64,000 nucleotides of DNA from Dehalococcoidia bacterium (GTDB lineage Bacteria; Chloroflexota; Dehalococcoidia; Tepidiformales; Tepidiformaceae), in assembly GCA_022824925.1 (NCBI GenBank), contig JAJDYW010000040.1:62001-126000 (forward strand), read 5' to 3'. Numbering within the stretch: position 1 is the first letter of the stretch; each line of letters begins with the position of its first letter. The notes beneath the pieces were generated by a model. It saw only the letters and a list, made by a program, of their open reading frames with translations. It made no database searches and had not been told where the DNA came from. Positions 24,890 through 34,111 of the stretch are shown in pieces. Both the position numbers and the translations under genes were made by a program.

Positions 24890-26350
24890 CTAGCCGGTCG
24901 CGAAAATGGCGGCCGCTTCGCGGGCCGCGTTGACGAGCGGCGTCGGGATGAAGCCGAACACGATCACGCCCACCGTCGCCACGCCCAGGGCGACCGCCAC
25001 GGTCGGGGAGATGCGCAGCTTCTGCTCGTCCTCCGCCTCGCCCAGGAACATCGTCCGCACCACGGCGAGGTAGTAGTACGCCGACACGACCGAGTTGAGC
25101 ACGCCGATGATGACCAGCCAGGCGAGGTCGGCGCGGATGCCCGCGTTGAACACGTACAGCTTCGCCCAGAACCCGGCCGTGGGCGGGATCCCCGCCAGGG
25201 AGATCAGGCAGAACGCCAGCGCGAGGGCCAGCAGCGGCGCCCGCCGCCACATTCCCGCGTAGTCGCCGATGTTGTCGCTGCCGATGCGCTGCGAGATCGT
25301 GATCACCGCGATGAAGGCGCCAAGGTTGGTGAAAGCGTAGGCCGCTACGAACAGGAGCACCCCGCTGGCGCCCTGCACGAAGTGGTCGCCGACGATGGAG
25401 ATGGCGGCCAGCCCGATCATGAAGTTGCCCGCCTGCGCAATCGAGGAGTACCCCAGCATCCGCTTGATATCGCGCTGCACGATCGCGAACACGTTCCCCA
25501 GCGTCATCGAGGCCGCCGCGATGACCGCGAAGATCATCGCCCAGTCGTCGCTCAGGAAGCCCTCCCCGAGACCCTCGAAGAAGAGCCGCATGACGACCGC
25601 GAACGCCGCCGCCTTCGACCCCACCGAGAGGAACGCCGCCACGGGCGTGGGCGCTCCCTGGTACACGTCCGGCACCCACATCTGGAAGGGAACGACCGCC
25701 ATCTTGAAGCCGAACCCCGCGATCAGCAGCACCGAGGCCACCACCAGCAGCGAGCGGCTGTCGGCGCCCGTCTCGCTCACGGCCGCGGCGATGTCCGTCA
25801 GTAGCGTCGAGCCGCTGAATCCGTAGAGCAGGGCCATGCCGTACAGCAAGAGCGCCGAGGCGATCGCGCCCAGCAGCAGGTACTTCATGCCCGCCTCGCT
25901 CGACCGCTGGTCCTTGCCCCACCCGGCGAGGATGTATTGCGGGATGGAGGAGAGCTCGAGCGCGAGGAAGATCGTGATCAGGTCGCGAGCGCCCGCCAGG
26001 AACATCAGCCCCGCCGAGGCCGTCAGCACGAGCGCGTAGTACTCCGATTGGCGCCGCCCCACCCGATTGACCCAGTCGATCGAGGCGATGACCACGACCG
26101 CCGTGATCCCCGCGAACACGTACTGGAAGAAGACCGCGTACTTGTCGATCGCGAAGGTGCCGTCGAAGGCTGTCTGGAAGTCGCCCCGGATCACCCACGT
26201 CGTCGTCCAGATGGCCGCTCCGGCCAGGCCCACCAGGGCGATGAAGGGCAGGTAGCGGCGGCGGCTCGGCTGGAGCGCGTCCCAGACGAGCACGGCGCCG
26301 GCGGTGAGCAGGATCGCGAGCTGGGGTCCGACGATGTCGAGTTCGCTCAC
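24890..26350 (-). CDS. nuoN: NADH-quinone oxidoreductase subunit N
   Basis: A 486-residue antiporter-like membrane subunit of complex I (about 14 helices). The proton-channel core is recognisable in SSIPQYILAG, YLLLGAIASALLLYG, KMAVVPFQMWVPDVYQGAPTP and KRMLGYSSIAQAGN, containing the conserved Lys residues of the broken helices. GTG start overlaps the nuoM stop by 4 bp (GTGA). Last nuo gene of the operon. Confidence 0.95.
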   Translation of the reverse strand: MSELDIVGPQLAILLTAGAVLVWDALQPSRRRYLPFIALVGLAGAAIWTTTWVIRGDFQTAFDGTFAIDKYAVFFQYVFAGITAVVVIASIDWVNRVGRRQSEYYALVLTASAGLMFLAGARDLITIFLALELSSIPQYILAGWGKDQRSSEAGMKYLLLGAIASALLLYGMALLYGFSGSTLLTDIAAAVSETGADSRSLLVVASVLLIAGFGFKMAVVPFQMWVPDVYQGAPTPVAAFLSVGSKAAAFAVVMRLFFEGLGEGFLSDDWAMIFAVIAAASMTLGNVFAIVQRDIKRMLGYSSIAQAGNFMIGLAAISIVGDHFVQGASGVLLFVAAYAFTNLGAFIAVITISQRIGSDNIGDYAGMWRRAPLLALALAFCLISLAGIPPTAGFWAKLYVFNAGIRADLAWLVIIGVLNSVVSAYYYLAVVRTMFLGEAEDEQKLRISPTVAVALGVATVGVIVFGFIPTPLVNAAREAAAIFATG

Positions 26351-27807
26351 GCCCCTACCCTCGCGCTCACGACCTCGATGGCCGGGTCAAGCATGTCCAT
26401 GATCAGGTCCGGGTAGACCCCCAGCAGGATCACCAGCACCGCCAGCCCCACGACGCTCGCGTGCTCCCACCAGTGCTTCTGGTCGTCGGCCTCGTCCCAC
26501 TCGTGGCGAACCGGTCCGAAGACGACCCGCTGCAGCGTCCAGAGGATGTAGCCGGCGGAGAGGACCACGCCGAAGATGGCCATGATCACCGCCCACTCGT
26601 GCTTCTGGAAGGCGCCCAGGAAGACCGTCACTTCGGCAATGAACCCCGCCAGGGCGGGCAGCCCCACGCTGGCGAAGCCCGCGAACACGAGCCCCGTCGC
26701 GATCAGGGGCATCTGCCGCGCGAGGCCGCCGAGGCGCCCGATCTCGCGCGTGTGCGTGCGTTCGTACATCAGCCCGACGACCACGAAGAGCATGCCCGTG
26801 ATCAGGCCGTGCGCGAGCATCTGGTAGGCCGCGCCCACCATCGCCGTCGTCCCCAGCGCCCCGATGCCGAGCAGCACGAGGCCCATGTGGCTCACTGAGG
26901 AGTACGCGATCAGCCGCTTCACGTCCGTCTGTCTGAACGTCACGAAGGCCCCGTAGAGCACGCTGATCGATCCGATCGCGGCCAGCCAGATGCCGTAGTC
27001 GTTCGCCTGGTCCGGCAGGATGGTGACGCACGTGCGGATGATGGCGTAGCCGCCCATCTTCAGGAGCACGCCCGCCAGCATCACCGAGACGGCCGTGGGC
27101 GCGTCGCTGTGCGCATCCGGCAGCCACGTGTGCAGCGGCACGATCGGCAGCTTCACCGCGAACCCGATGAACAGGAACAGGAACACCCAGCGCAGCGGCA
27201 GCACGGCGGTCGTGATCGTCTCCGTGCCCAGCACCTGCATGTCGAACGTGCCAGCGCTGAAGGCGAGCGCGAGGATCGCGACGAGCATGAAGGCCGAGCC
27301 CGCCACCGTGTACAGCACGAACTTCATCGCCGAGTACTCGCGCCGCCCCGATCCCCACACCGAGATGAGCAGGTACATCGGGAACAGCTCCAGCTCCCAG
27401 AAGAGGAAGAAGAGCAGGAAGTCCATCGCCGTGAACACGCCCAGCACGGCCGTCGAGAGCACCATCAGGCAGGCGAAGTAGGCGCGCGGCCGGTACTCGA
27501 TGTTGAAGGAGACCAGCACCGCCGCCGTCGTCAGGAACGTCGTCAGCACGACCAGCGGCAGGCTCAGCCCGTCGACCGCCAGGAAGTACTGGATCTCGAA
27601 CGCGCCCACGTCGATCCACGTCTCCCGGTCGATGAACTGGAAGCCGGCGCCCGTCTCGAAGTCGAAGAAAAGCACGATCGAGAGCGCAAGCGCCACGAGC
27701 GATCCCGCCAGCGCCACCCAGCGCGCGTACTGCGCCCGGCCGGCGGGCAGCAGCAGCGCCAGCAGTCCCGCGAAAGCGGGCAGGAACACGAGCACGGTCA
27801 GTGGCAT
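26347..27807 (-). CDS. nuoM: NADH-quinone oxidoreductase subunit M
   Basis: A 486-residue antiporter-like subunit. Motifs LFFLFWELELFPMYLLI (with the key TM5 Glu), KLPIVPLHTWLPDAHSDAPT and KRLIAYSSVSHMG are canonical for NuoM, one of three proton-pumping modules. Usual length. ATG 27807 lies 12 bp after the nuoL stop; the next gene overlaps by 4 bp. Confidence 0.96.
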   Translation of the reverse strand: MPLTVLVFLPAFAGLLALLLPAGRAQYARWVALAGSLVALALSIVLFFDFETGAGFQFIDRETWIDVGAFEIQYFLAVDGLSLPLVVLTTFLTTAAVLVSFNIEYRPRAYFACLMVLSTAVLGVFTAMDFLLFFLFWELELFPMYLLISVWGSGRREYSAMKFVLYTVAGSAFMLVAILALAFSAGTFDMQVLGTETITTAVLPLRWVFLFLFIGFAVKLPIVPLHTWLPDAHSDAPTAVSVMLAGVLLKMGGYAIIRTCVTILPDQANDYGIWLAAIGSISVLYGAFVTFRQTDVKRLIAYSSVSHMGLVLLGIGALGTTAMVGAAYQMLAHGLITGMLFVVVGLMYERTHTREIGRLGGLARQMPLIATGLVFAGFASVGLPALAGFIAEVTVFLGAFQKHEWAVIMAIFGVVLSAGYILWTLQRVVFGPVRHEWDEADDQKHWWEHASVVGLAVLVILLGVYPDLIMDMLDPAIEVVSARVGA

Positions 27808-27819
27808 TCCAACCCCCTC

Positions 27820-29775
27820 CTACAGCGGGTTCGCGATGAAGACGATGATGGCGACGATGAAGACGCCGGCGGCGATACCCGCGCCGTAGAGCTGCACCTG
27901 GCCCGTCTGGGCGTGGCGCAGCACGCGGCTCGATTGCTGACCCACCCAGCCCACGCCGTTCACGGTCCCGTCCACCGCGAACGTGTCGAACTGCTCGACC
28001 AGCCGGTTCCAGCCGCGCTGGAAGGCCTGCACGGCGAAGGCGCGCTCGTACAGGTCGTCCAGGAAGAACTTCCGCTCGAGCAGGGCTGCCAGCGGGAACG
28101 CGATACGGCGGATCTCCGTGCTGGAGACGAGACCGCGGTGGTAGATGGCCCACGCTGTCCCGATGCCCGCCACCGCGATGAGCGACGACGTGATGGCGAT
28201 CCAGTAGCTGAAGTCGGGCGCCTTGTGCAGCGCCTCCGCCGGCACGGCCGCCTCGACGAAGTGGTGGAACTCCTTGCCCCAGGCCCACCAGCCCGCCGCG
28301 ATCGCCCCCGCCGTCAGGATCAGCAGCGGCACCGTCATCACCCAGCTCGACTCGTGCGGGTGCGCCGGATCGCCGTGGAAGTGCGAGTCCTCGTCCTCGT
28401 GGTCGACCGCTTCGCCGCCCTTGTACTCGCCGAAGAAGGTCATGAAGATCGCGCGGAACATGTACAGGGCCGTCACGAACGAGGCGATCGCCGCCACCGT
28501 GTAGAGGCCCTTGTTGTTCACCCAGGCCTCCAGCAGGATCTCGTCCTTCGACCAGAATCCCGCCAGCGGGAAGACCCCCGCGAGGCTGAGCGTGCCGATC
28601 AGGAACGTCCAGAACGTGATCGGCATCAACGTGCGCAGGCCGCCCATGCGGCGCATGTCGAACGTGTTGGTCGCGTGGTTCACCGAGCCGCTCCCGAGGA
28701 ACAGCAACGCCTTGAAGAAGGCGTGCGTGAACAGGTGGAAGATCGCGACCGCGTACCCGAACACGCCCAGCGCCAGCATCATGTAGCCGAGCTGGCTGAT
28801 GGTGGAGTAGGCGAGCACGCGCTTCAGGTCCGTCTGCACGAGCGCCAGCGAGGCGCCCACCACGACCGTCGCCGCCCCGATCCAGCCGACCACCTCGCGC
28901 GCGTCCGGCGCCGCCTCGAGCACCGGGAAGAAGCGCGCCATCAGGTAGACGCCCGCCGCGACCATCGTGGCCGCGTGGATGAGGGCCGAGACCGGCGTCG
29001 GGCCCTCCATGGCGTCGGGAAGCCACACGTGCAGCGGGAACTGCGCGCTCTTGCCGACCGCGCCCGCGAACAGCCCCAGCCCGAACAGGGTGATCGTCGT
29101 CCCGCCGAGCGTTCCCGCCAGCGCCAGATCGTGGATCTGGTCGATGGCGAAGGTGCCGCCCCGCGTCCAGATCAGCAGGATGGCGGCCAGCAGCCCGAGG
29201 TCGCCGATGCGCGTCACGATGAACGCCTTCTTGGCCGCCGCGGCCGCGCTCGGCTTGTGGAACCAGAAGCCGATGAGCAGGTAGCTGGAGAGGCCCACCA
29301 GCTCCCAGAAGATGAAGAGCATGAACAGGTTGTCCGCCAGGACCAGCCCCAGCATCGCCGTGATGAAGAGGCTCATGTAGGCGTAGTAGCGCCCGTACCC
29401 GGGGTCGCCTTCCATGTACCCCTGCGAGTACACCTGCACCAGCAGCGAGACGCTCGAGACGACCACCAGCATCACTGCCGTCAGCCCGTCGATGCGCACC
29501 CCCAGGGCCACCTCCAGCGGCCCGGCCTGGAACCACTCGTGCGTGTGGATGGCGATCCCGCCGTTCGCCCCCAGCACGTCGACGAGCGTGATCAGCGAGA
29601 GCACGAACGACCCGGCGATGGCCGCGATGCTCAGGTACCCCGCGACCTTCGGCAGCTTCCGCAGGTACAGCGTGATCGCCGTGAAGGCCGCCAGCGGCGC
29701 CACGATGATCGCCCAGAGGACGGCCTCGCTGATGCCGGGAACCTCGCCTGACGCTGCCGCGAAGAGTTCGGTCAT
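27820..29775 (-). CDS. nuoL: NADH-quinone oxidoreductase subunit L
   Basis: A 651-residue antiporter-like subunit with the C-terminal lateral-helix extension that sets NuoL apart from M and N. LFIFWELVGLSSYLLIGFW (TM5 Glu), KSAQFPLHVWLPDAMEGPTPVS and KRVLAYSTISQLGYM hold the channel Lys/Glu/His residues. A His/Asp/Glu-rich loop (EDEDSHFHGDPAHPHE) lies around residue 465. Starts 5 bp after the small DUF2007-like gene, confirming operon membership. Confidence 0.96.
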   Translation of the reverse strand: MTELFAAASGEVPGISEAVLWAIIVAPLAAFTAITLYLRKLPKVAGYLSIAAIAGSFVLSLITLVDVLGANGGIAIHTHEWFQAGPLEVALGVRIDGLTAVMLVVVSSVSLLVQVYSQGYMEGDPGYGRYYAYMSLFITAMLGLVLADNLFMLFIFWELVGLSSYLLIGFWFHKPSAAAAAKKAFIVTRIGDLGLLAAILLIWTRGGTFAIDQIHDLALAGTLGGTTITLFGLGLFAGAVGKSAQFPLHVWLPDAMEGPTPVSALIHAATMVAAGVYLMARFFPVLEAAPDAREVVGWIGAATVVVGASLALVQTDLKRVLAYSTISQLGYMMLALGVFGYAVAIFHLFTHAFFKALLFLGSGSVNHATNTFDMRRMGGLRTLMPITFWTFLIGTLSLAGVFPLAGFWSKDEILLEAWVNNKGLYTVAAIASFVTALYMFRAIFMTFFGEYKGGEAVDHEDEDSHFHGDPAHPHESSWVMTVPLLILTAGAIAAGWWAWGKEFHHFVEAAVPAEALHKAPDFSYWIAITSSLIAVAGIGTAWAIYHRGLVSSTEIRRIAFPLAALLERKFFLDDLYERAFAVQAFQRGWNRLVEQFDTFAVDGTVNGVGWVGQQSSRVLRHAQTGQVQLYGAGIAAGVFIVAIIVFIANPL

Positions 29776-29779
29776 CGCC

Positions 29780-29977
29780 TCAGATCTTCCTCAGGATTTC
29801 GCGCGCCACGTGGGCCTTGCCCGTGGGCACGTAGATGGTGCGTTCGTCGCGCATGGAGGCGTCCTCGCCCCGGCCGACCGGCGGCATGATCACGATCCGC
29901 AGCCCCTCCGCCGCGAACAGCTCGCGCCACGTCTCCGCCACATACCCGTTCGCCACGCTCATGAACTCGACCCACAT
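29780..29977 (-). CDS. Small DUF2007-like (putative signal-transducing) protein
   Basis: A 65-residue soluble protein inserted between nuoK and nuoL. WVEFMSVANGYVAETWRELF followed by GLRIVIMPP and TIYVPTGKAHVAREILRKI resembles the DUF2007 'putative prokaryotic signal transducing protein' fold (beta-alpha-beta with a closing helix). It begins 4 bp after the nuoK stop and ends 4 bp before nuoL, so it is co-translated with the complex. A role in complex I assembly or regulation is inference from position only. Confidence 0.6.
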   Translation of the reverse strand: MWVEFMSVANGYVAETWRELFAAEGLRIVIMPPVGRGEDASMRDERTIYVPTGKAHVAREILRKI

Positions 29978-29981
29978 GGCG

Positions 29982-30293
29982 CTACGACCTCAGGAGGTCG
30001 AGCTGGTCGACCTCGACGGTCTGGCGGCTGCGGTAGACGGCCACCGCGAGCGCGAGCGCGACGGCCGCTTCCGCGGCGGCGACGGTGATGACGAACGCCA
30101 CGAAGGCGTGTCCCGCGATCTCGGCGGGACCGGTGCTGAAGCGCGAGAACGCGATCAGCGTCAGGTTGACGGAGTTCAGCATCAGCTCGATGCCCATGAG
30201 CACGCCGATCGCGTTCCGCTTGCTCAGCGCGATCACGAGCCCCAGGCAGAACAGCAGCACCCCCACCGTGAGGAAGTGCTCAAGCGTCAGCAT
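29982..30293 (-). CDS. nuoK: NADH-quinone oxidoreductase subunit K
   Basis: A 103-residue three-helix subunit at the Q-site/P-module junction. Conserved acidic residues appear in GVLMGIELMLNSVNL and in AEAAVALALAV, both part of the proton pathway. Normal length. ATG 30293 overlaps the end of nuoJ by 14 bp. Confidence 0.96.
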   Translation of the reverse strand: MLTLEHFLTVGVLLFCLGLVIALSKRNAIGVLMGIELMLNSVNLTLIAFSRFSTGPAEIAGHAFVAFVITVAAAEAAVALALAVAVYRSRQTVEVDQLDLLRS

Positions 30294-30804
30294 CGGGCAC
30301 GTCCTCGCTTTCCTCGGTCTCGGAGCGGACCAGCATGATCGCCCCCACCAGGGCGGCGGTCAGGAGCACGGAGGCGATCTCGAAGGGCAGCACCCACGTC
30401 GAGAGCAGCGCCCGCCCGAGGTCGCTCGCCGAGAGCCCCGGGTCGGTGGCGTCGGTCGCCCAGGTGGTGTCGTGGATGACGAACAGGAACACGGCCGTCA
30501 GCGCGACGCCCAGCAGGATCGCCGGTCCCACCATCGCCGTCTCCGAGTTGTCCCGGATGGACTGCGGCGTGAGCACGATGGCGAACAGGATCAGGACCGC
30601 GATGGCGCCCACGTAGATGACGATCTGCGCCATCGCGATGAACTCCGCCGAGAGCAGCACGAAGAACCCCGCCACGCCGATGAAGGCCACGATCAGGAAC
30701 AGCACCGCGTGCAGCAGGTTGCGCGAGACCATCACGCCGCCCGCCGCCACCAGGGTCAGGATGGAGAGCACCCAGAACGCGATCTGCACGCCTGCGTTGT
30801 CCAT
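30280..30804 (-). CDS. nuoJ: NADH-quinone oxidoreductase subunit J
   Basis: A 174-residue five-helix subunit. The family hallmark AQIVIYVGAIAVLILFAIVL includes the pi-bulge segment of TM3. An Asp/Glu-rich tail ends the protein. The ATG directly abuts the nuoH stop (TAGATG): no room for nuoI, which normally sits between H and J. Confidence 0.95.
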   Translation of the reverse strand: MDNAGVQIAFWVLSILTLVAAGGVMVSRNLLHAVLFLIVAFIGVAGFFVLLSAEFIAMAQIVIYVGAIAVLILFAIVLTPQSIRDNSETAMVGPAILLGVALTAVFLFVIHDTTWATDATDPGLSASDLGRALLSTWVLPFEIASVLLTAALVGAIMLVRSETEESEDVPDADA

Positions 30805-32070
30805 CTACTGGCCCCCCGCCGCCGGGTCCTCGACCGGCACGTAGCCGCCCGCCTCCCGCACGAGCCGCGGCCGCGTGGGGATGCGCTCCGGCTTGTACCC
30901 CAGGAAGCGCGCCCACAGGTACACGGCGATGGCGGACGCGGGGATGTTGATCGCCATGATGATGAAGACGATGCCGCCTCCCAGGTCGCTCTCGTTCCAC
31001 CAGAGCCGCTCGAGCGAGACCAGGAACAGGTTGAACACCGCCAGCGGCAGCAGGAACTTCCAGGCGAAGCCCATCAGCTGGTCGATGCGCAGGCGCGGGA
31101 GCGTGCCCCGCGTCCAGATGAACACGAAGTAGAAGAGGTGCGTCTTGGCGATGAAGAGGAGCCACGGCGGCACCCACTGCTCCAGCCCCCACATCGACCA
31201 GCCGCCCAGGAAGATCGTCGAGGCGAACGCCGCCGCCGCCAGCGCGTAGCCGATGTCCATCCCGTAGAAGAGGCCCCACTTCATGCCGCTGTACTCGGTC
31301 AGGTAGCCCGCCACGATCTCCGACTCCGCCTCCGCGATGTCGGTGGGCGTGCGGTTCAGCTCGGCGCTCACGGCGATGAAGTAGACGACGAACGCCAGCG
31401 GCTGCATGAAGATTAGCCACAGGTTCGAGTCGACCTGGAACTCGACGATGCCGGGCAGGCTCATCGTGTTCGTGAACACCACCACGCAGAGGAGCACCAG
31501 CACGAGCGGCACCTCGTAGCTGATCGACATCGCCACGATCCGCATCGCCCCGAAGAGGCTGTACTTGTTGTTCGAGCTCCAGCCCGCGATGAACGCCGCC
31601 AGCACGGGCAGCCCCGAGACGGCGATGAAGAAGATCAGCCCCGCCGGCACGTCCGCGAAGACCATGCGCGGCCCGAACGGGATCACGGCGAAGAGCAGCA
31701 CCGCCGGCGCCACGAAAAACACGGGCGCCGCCCACATCAGCGTCTTGTCGGCGGCCGTCGGCGTGAGCGCTTCCTTCTGCAGCAGCTTGAGCGCGTCCGC
31801 CACCGGCTGCAGCAGCCCGAACGGTCCCACCCGGTTGGGGCCCTTGCGCGCCTGCATCCGCCCGATGATGCGGCGCTCCCCGTACACCCCCACGAACAGC
31901 TGCGAGGGCAGCACGAAGATCACGAACGCGGCCACGAACCCGATGATCGGCGCCACGATGTAGGCCAGCTCGTAGGGCGCGACCTTGTCGATCCCCTCGA
32001 GGATCACCCGCGACAGGTTCGAGAGGTCGCGGAAGTCGTACCAGTGGTCCGTCACGAGCGTCGGCATCAC
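30805..32070 (-). CDS. nuoH: NADH-quinone oxidoreductase subunit H
   Basis: A 421-residue membrane subunit forming much of the quinone chamber. Canonical blocks: ERRIIGRMQARKGPNRVGPFG, DALKLLQKE, GLPVLAAFIAGWSSNNKYSLFGA, and LNRTPTDIAEAESEIVAGYLTEYSGM with the conserved Glu cluster that couples quinone chemistry to pumping. GTG 32070 overlaps the nuoD stop by 4 bp; ATG 32067 is the alternative. Confidence 0.97.
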   Translation of the reverse strand: MMPTLVTDHWYDFRDLSNLSRVILEGIDKVAPYELAYIVAPIIGFVAAFVIFVLPSQLFVGVYGERRIIGRMQARKGPNRVGPFGLLQPVADALKLLQKEALTPTAADKTLMWAAPVFFVAPAVLLFAVIPFGPRMVFADVPAGLIFFIAVSGLPVLAAFIAGWSSNNKYSLFGAMRIVAMSISYEVPLVLVLLCVVVFTNTMSLPGIVEFQVDSNLWLIFMQPLAFVVYFIAVSAELNRTPTDIAEAESEIVAGYLTEYSGMKWGLFYGMDIGYALAAAAFASTIFLGGWSMWGLEQWVPPWLLFIAKTHLFYFVFIWTRGTLPRLRIDQLMGFAWKFLLPLAVFNLFLVSLERLWWNESDLGGGIVFIIMAINIPASAIAVYLWARFLGYKPERIPTRPRLVREAGGYVPVEDPAAGGQ

Positions 32071-33176
32071 CGGTCAATCTCACCCACGACGATGTCGATC
32101 GAGCCGAGCGCCACGATCGCGTCCGCGATGGAACCACCGACCGTCATCTCCTTCAGCACGCTCAGGTTGATGAGCGAGGGCGGGCGGATGTGGAAGCGGT
32201 AGGGCGAGGGTCCCTCGTCGCTGACGAGGTAGTAGCCGAGCTCGCCCCGGGGACTCTCGATGCGCGCGTAGGCCTCGCCCGCGGGCGGACGCAGCGCCAG
32301 CGGCACCTCCGTGCTGTGCGGCCCGCCCGGCAGCGCCTCCAGCGCCTGCTCGACGATGCGCAGGCTCTGGCGCATCTCCTCCAGCCGTACGATGAAGCGG
32401 TCGTAGGCGTCCCCCTGGTAGCCGATGGGGATGTCGAAGTCGTACTGCTCGTAGCCGCAGTAGGGGTCCGCCTTGCGGATGTCCCAGGCGACGCCGCTCC
32501 CCCGCAGCATCGGCCCGCTCAGCGAGGCGTTCACCGCCAGCTCCTGCGGGATGACGGCCACATTGCGCGCCCGCGCCAGGAAGATCTCGTTCCCGGAGAG
32601 CAGCCCCTCCCCGTCCGCGATCGTCTCCCGCAGCGGCCCGATGAGCGCCCGCACGTGCTCCTCGAAGTCATCCGGCAGGTCGAAGGCCACGCCCCCGATG
32701 CGCATGTAGTTGCAGGTCAACCGCGCGCCGCTGGTCATCTCGAAGATATCGAGGATCTTCTCGCGTTCGCGCATGAACCACATGATCGGCGTCTGCCACG
32801 CGCCCGTGTCGTTGGCGAAGGCGCCCGCGCCCATGCAGTGGCTCGCGAGGCGCTGCAGCTCCGCCATGATCACGCGGATGGCCTGCCCCCGCGGCGGCAC
32901 CTCGATGCCCGCCAGCTTCTCCACCGCCAGGCAGTAGCCGAGGTTGTTCGACATGCTGCTCAGGTAGTCGGTGCGGTCCGTGAAGGGGATGTTCTGCGTG
33001 TAGGTCCGCTCCTCCGCCAGCTTCTCCATCGAGCGGTGCAGGTAGCCCAGCACCATCTCCGCATCGACCACCCGCTCGCCGTCGACCGTCGCCTTCACCC
33101 GGAACACGCCGTGCGTCGACGGGTGCTGCGGGCCGATGTTCATCACGAACGGCTCGGACTGGACGATCTCGCTCAT
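32067..33176 (-). CDS. nuoD: NADH-quinone oxidoreductase subunit D
   Basis: A 369-residue 49-kDa-type subunit that, with NuoB, frames the quinone-binding site. GPQHPSTHGVFR carries the quinone-site His; NNLGYCLAVEKL, MRIGGVAFDLP and the C-terminal IVVGEIDR are intact. Length is normal. Overlaps nuoC by 4 bp (ATGA). NuoB, its direct structural partner with cluster N2, is not encoded in this operon. Confidence 0.97.
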   Translation of the reverse strand: MSEIVQSEPFVMNIGPQHPSTHGVFRVKATVDGERVVDAEMVLGYLHRSMEKLAEERTYTQNIPFTDRTDYLSSMSNNLGYCLAVEKLAGIEVPPRGQAIRVIMAELQRLASHCMGAGAFANDTGAWQTPIMWFMREREKILDIFEMTSGARLTCNYMRIGGVAFDLPDDFEEHVRALIGPLRETIADGEGLLSGNEIFLARARNVAVIPQELAVNASLSGPMLRGSGVAWDIRKADPYCGYEQYDFDIPIGYQGDAYDRFIVRLEEMRQSLRIVEQALEALPGGPHSTEVPLALRPPAGEAYARIESPRGELGYYLVSDEGPSPYRFHIRPPSLINLSVLKEMTVGGSIADAIVALGSIDIVVGEIDR

Positions 33177-33697
33177 GTGACCGGCCGTACCGGGGGCTCG
33201 GGCTTGGCGGCAGTCCCCGCGAATTCGTTCAGGCCCGGCTGCAGCCCGCCCGGCATGGCCAGGAAGTCCTTCCGCAGCGGGTGACCGGGGTAGCCGTCCC
33301 ACAGCAGGATGCGCTGCAGGTTCGGGTGCCCCTCGAAGCGGATCCCGAACAGGTCGTACGTCTCCGACTCCTGGATCCAGGCCCCGTGCCAGATATCGAC
33401 CACGCTCGCCACCGAGGGCTCCTCGCGGTCGAACGCCTCCACCTTCGCGCAGGCCACCTGGTTCCGCTCCAGCGACTGCAGGTGGTACACCACCTCGAAG
33501 CGGTCCCACTGGTCCACGCCGCACAGGTTCGACAGGTGCGCGAAGTTCGTCTCCGGGTCGTCGCGGAGGGCGCGCAGCGCTTCATGCGCATGCTCCGCCT
33601 CCAGGATGCAGGCCGTCGCGGTGCTTCTCGCCACCGAACCCGGCACCAGCCGCTCGGCGGCCTCCGCCAGCTCCTCGCCCGTCCACCAGCGCGTCAT
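33173..33697 (-). CDS. nuoC: NADH-quinone oxidoreductase subunit C
   Basis: A 174-residue 30-kDa-type subunit. DVWHGAWIQESETYDLFGIRF-type family block is seen here as IWHGAWIQESETYDLFGI, followed by LQRILLWDGYPGHPLRKDF. The ATG 33697 shares its A with the nuoA TGA (TGATG), so translation of nuoC is directly coupled to nuoA, the place where nuoB normally lies. No nuoB remnant is seen. Confidence 0.95.
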   Translation of the reverse strand: MTRWWTGEELAEAAERLVPGSVARSTATACILEAEHAHEALRALRDDPETNFAHLSNLCGVDQWDRFEVVYHLQSLERNQVACAKVEAFDREEPSVASVVDIWHGAWIQESETYDLFGIRFEGHPNLQRILLWDGYPGHPLRKDFLAMPGGLQPGLNEFAGTAAKPEPPVRPVT

Positions 33698-34071
33698 CAG
33701 TTCCACTCCAGCGCGCGCTTGCGCCAGGCGTAAAGTCCGCCCACGACGAACGTGCCCACGAAGATCGCGATCTTCCCCAGCCCCACCAGCCCCGCATCCT
33801 CGAACACGACCGCCCAGGGGAACAGGAACACGATCTCGACGTCGAACAGCAGGAACAGCAGGGCCACGTAGTAGAAGCGGAAGTTGAACTGCGTGAGCGC
33901 CGGTCCGCGCGTGACCATCCCGCACTCGTAGGTGTCTTCCTTTACCGGGTCGGAGGGCACTTCCGGGCGGATGTTGACGAACTTGAACGCCCAAGACTGC
34001 ACAATCGCGCCCGCCGGAAAGATGAGCGCGATGATGACGAGGATTGCGATGTGGCCGTATTCGTGAAGCAC
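33697..34071 (-). CDS. nuoA: NADH-quinone oxidoreductase subunit A
   Basis: A 124-residue three-helix subunit from GTG 34071. The first loop YECGMVTRGPALTQFNFRFY includes the conserved Cys, and LLFLLFDVEIVFLFPWA is the diagnostic TM2. The GTG start gives a normal length and follows a CCAGGG stretch; the frame is open to 34158. First gene of the operon, with a candidate promoter at 34112-34142. Confidence 0.93.
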   Translation of the reverse strand: MLHEYGHIAILVIIALIFPAGAIVQSWAFKFVNIRPEVPSDPVKEDTYECGMVTRGPALTQFNFRFYYVALLFLLFDVEIVFLFPWAVVFEDAGLVGLGKIAIFVGTFVVGGLYAWRKRALEWN

Positions 34072-34111
34072 GCCCTGGCCGTTTGTGAAATCTCTCGCTA
34101 AGACCCGCGGC

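Noticed and set aside
26387..29536. Long open frame overlapping nuoL and nuoM in another phase
   Set aside because: Shadow of the real nuo genes; low-complexity Arg/Gly-rich translation without recognisable domains.
33173..33994. Possible nuoB fused or frameshifted between nuoA and nuoC
   Set aside because: All phases were read by eye across the junction; the extra residues ahead of nuoC are nuoA in another frame, and no CxxE or distal Cys pattern of NuoB appears.
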